DNA from: Blastobasis lacticolella
Lineage: Eukaryota; Arthropoda; Insecta; Lepidoptera; Blastobasidae
Assembly (NCBI GenBank): GCA_905147135.1
Contig: LR990046.1
Location: 10,074,501-10,138,500, forward strand
Length of the DNA stretch: 64,000 bases
Direction of reading: 5' to 3'
Below are positions 62,318 through 64,000 of this stretch, piece after piece (positions within the stretch are counted from its first letter, which is position 1; the number at the start of each line of letters is the position of its first letter). Under the pieces are notes generated by a model. It did not search any database. It was not told the origin of the DNA and saw only the letters and a program-made list of their open reading frames with translations. The position numbers were made by a program, and so were the translations under genes.

Positions 62318-62705
62318 TAGGGTAAAAGCCCCACTTTGTCCCACTTTTCGAAAAAGCTCTATTATGAAGAAATATATATCTACTTACTAAGAAATTTGCA
62401 ATATGTGTATCAAAACATAGGTTTTTAATCTTCTATAATAGTCTATTTTCGTAAAGTAAACGTAATTACTATTGGTTTTGAGTAAATCCTGTTTTACTTG
62501 ACCTCTCAAATGGGGGATAGTTGCCTACTGTGGTGGATAGTTGCCCCACGGTAATAATGCTTCGGGGGATAGTTGCCTCGTGCGGGGATAGACGCCACTA
62601 TGATTTTGTTGAACATAAACAATGTTTATTATTTACTGAGATCCTTTATTATGCACTAATCAAAATATTAATAATTATTGTAAAAACATAGTATTAAGCT
62701 TTAAT
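62318..62705 (-). repeat. Dispersed repeat D, second copy (inverted)
   Basis: Begins TATAGGGTAAAAGCCCCACT. It contains four GGGGATAGTTGCC / GTGGATAGTTGCC / GGGGATAGACGCC words and ends with ATTATGCACTAATCAAAATA and TTAATAATTATTGTAAAAA. It is the reverse complement of 17218-17572 with moderate divergence. Confidence 0.65.
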
Positions 62706-64000
62706 GATTTAAACAATTAAAACATAATACTATGTTTTTAAGGTTGATTTTTAGTCTCCCCCCCTTTATCGCCAACTTTCTATTTTCTTCTGTCTAGTTA
62801 ATGTGGTGCGGCACCGTGTGTGATGCGATGCTAATAATTTAAATTCATAAAACATTACCCTCCTTCTGTTGCAGTCGGCTAAAACATTGGCGCCGTTCGA
62901 ACGGCTAAGAGGCTAAACATTAACATGTGGCACTTACTTAAAATTCCGAAAACCAAGACCAATTTTATACGCGATATTATGTTAGTTTGGGTAAGCAATC
63001 AATTCCCACAAACGCGTCAAGCTTATTCACAAGTGTCACACTTGAAAGTGAGAAAAAAAAAATGTTCGCCTACCAAAATGTCCAATAAATTCATGCTGAG
63101 ATATCGACGTAAGGCCCGAGCTCTACTCATGCAGTGCAGTGCACTGCGCGGCGCGCCGCGCGGTGCCACGTCACGGTGACAACAAAGAAAACGGTGGTGT
63201 TATTCTGGTTTTTCAAGTTAGGCAACGTTCGCACGAGAGATTAACGAAAGATTGTGAGTTAGGCAACGTTTGCACGAAAGCTTTTTCGACGCTTTTACGC
63301 GCGTTATTTTAAACGACTCGCATGACTATTGACCATATGTCTCCGACTGTCTGTTCACACGCAGGCGTAAAATGTGACTGGTGATTTTTGATCTCCAGTC
63401 ACTTTGCAACCAAGAGACTGTCTCAAATGCAACCAAGAGAAACGTACGAGAAGGATGTCATTCATTTTGGATTAAAACTTCACAGACAAAATATTAAGCA
63501 ATTTTCAGAGACAGCACGCAGATTCTATTATTTCTTACTATGGTGCTAAACCAGTACGCCCATCACCACCACTATGTACCACCGGGCGTACAGTAGGTAG
63601 GTCGTACGTACGCTAAGTATCGCTTTTCTAAAAGCCAATAACAATCGCCCGTCGGACGTGCGGATTTGACGTCACAGTAAACAATGTTGAGAACTGTTTT
63701 GTCTATTGGAAACTAATAATTTTGTTCTGGCCGACACTTAGATTTTTGATCCAAAAATGTATGAAACGCGAAAAGCATAACAAAAGAAATATGTGAAGAA
63801 ATTGGACCACCTCGATTGATCTTCCTCGAAAACTATGATAACTGATATTTTTACCCGACTACGAGGGAGCCAAGTCTATGTATGTAAAGTTGATAAACGT
63901 GGAAGAATCGACAGAGATTTGTCAGACCATAGCAAGTGGAACAATGTCGTCTCTACCTATTCTTGCGGGAGAAAGGGGTTTGTATGTATATATGTGGATA
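62706..64000. other. Non-coding end of window, nothing assigned
   Basis: A duplicated phrase TTAGGCAACGTTCGCACGA / TTAGGCAACGTTTGCACGA at 63220-63239 and 63258-63277 is visible. The open frame at 62925-63179 shows no family feature. Confidence 0.35.

Noticed and set aside
62925..63179. 84-residue basic ORF near the right end
   Set aside because: It has a composition-driven Arg/Lys-rich end and no domain; the region has no splice or promoter support.
1..64000. CRISPR array, bacterial operon or prophage
   Set aside because: Repeats are transposon or satellite type without spacer architecture. Genes have introns and eukaryotic families.

Overview
The window is from an animal nuclear genome, and the repeats and intron style point strongly to a moth or butterfly (Lepidoptera). 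It is AT-rich, genes are split by GT-AG introns, and much of it is SINEs, non-LTR retrotransposon fragments, Helitron, hAT and MITE-type elements of the kinds common in lepidopteran genomes. There are no bacterial operons, no CRISPR array and no intact autonomous transposon. The species assignment is an inference from repeat style, not from a marker gene.

Layout. 0-5.7 kb: nested repeats (a TIR element holding a tRNA-type SINE and an RTE-like LINE tail). 5.7-6.5 kb: a CpG-rich first coding exon on the minus strand of a probable NLF-1/FAM155 (NALCN-channel localisation factor) gene. 7-18 kb: retroelement remains, including a decayed CR1/Jockey-like LINE with SGNH-like ORF1, endonuclease and RT, G-rich arrays, a 17-bp minisatellite and a 1.9-kb hAT-like element. 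19-25 kb: a three-exon LITAF-like gene (plus strand). 26.2-27.1 kb: a second LITAF-like gene (minus strand; its first exon was not found). 31-32.5 kb: a nested TIR element and a MITE just upstream of a complete nine-exon IntS8 (Integrator subunit 8) gene, 32.8-42.6 kb (plus strand, about 1049 residues). 43.8-54.7 kb: a third LITAF-like gene (minus strand, four coding exons, one 8.8-kb intron), tail-to-tail with IntS8. 45.5-46.2 kb: a 140-bp higher-order tandem array inside that intron. 49-51.6 kb: a TA-flanked element carrying a younger MITE. 53-64 kb: SINEs, a Helitron, a hAT element with perfect target duplication, and LINE tails; no convincing gene.

Function. IntS8 is part of the nuclear Integrator complex (snRNA 3'-end processing, promoter-proximal termination, PP2A recruitment). 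LITAF-domain proteins are small zinc-binding proteins monotopically attached to endosomal or lysosomal membranes. NLF-1 acts in the ER on the sodium-leak channel. These three functions are unrelated. The clearest local gene-level pattern is the group of three LITAF paralogues, all sharing a phase-2 intron between the two halves of the zinc domain. I found no convincing new defence or biosynthetic system. The most novel-looking items are the 60+80-bp higher-order array, a MITE insertion whose empty site can be read from the host element's other end, and long foldback or palindromic sequences, one of them in the IntS8 3' UTR.
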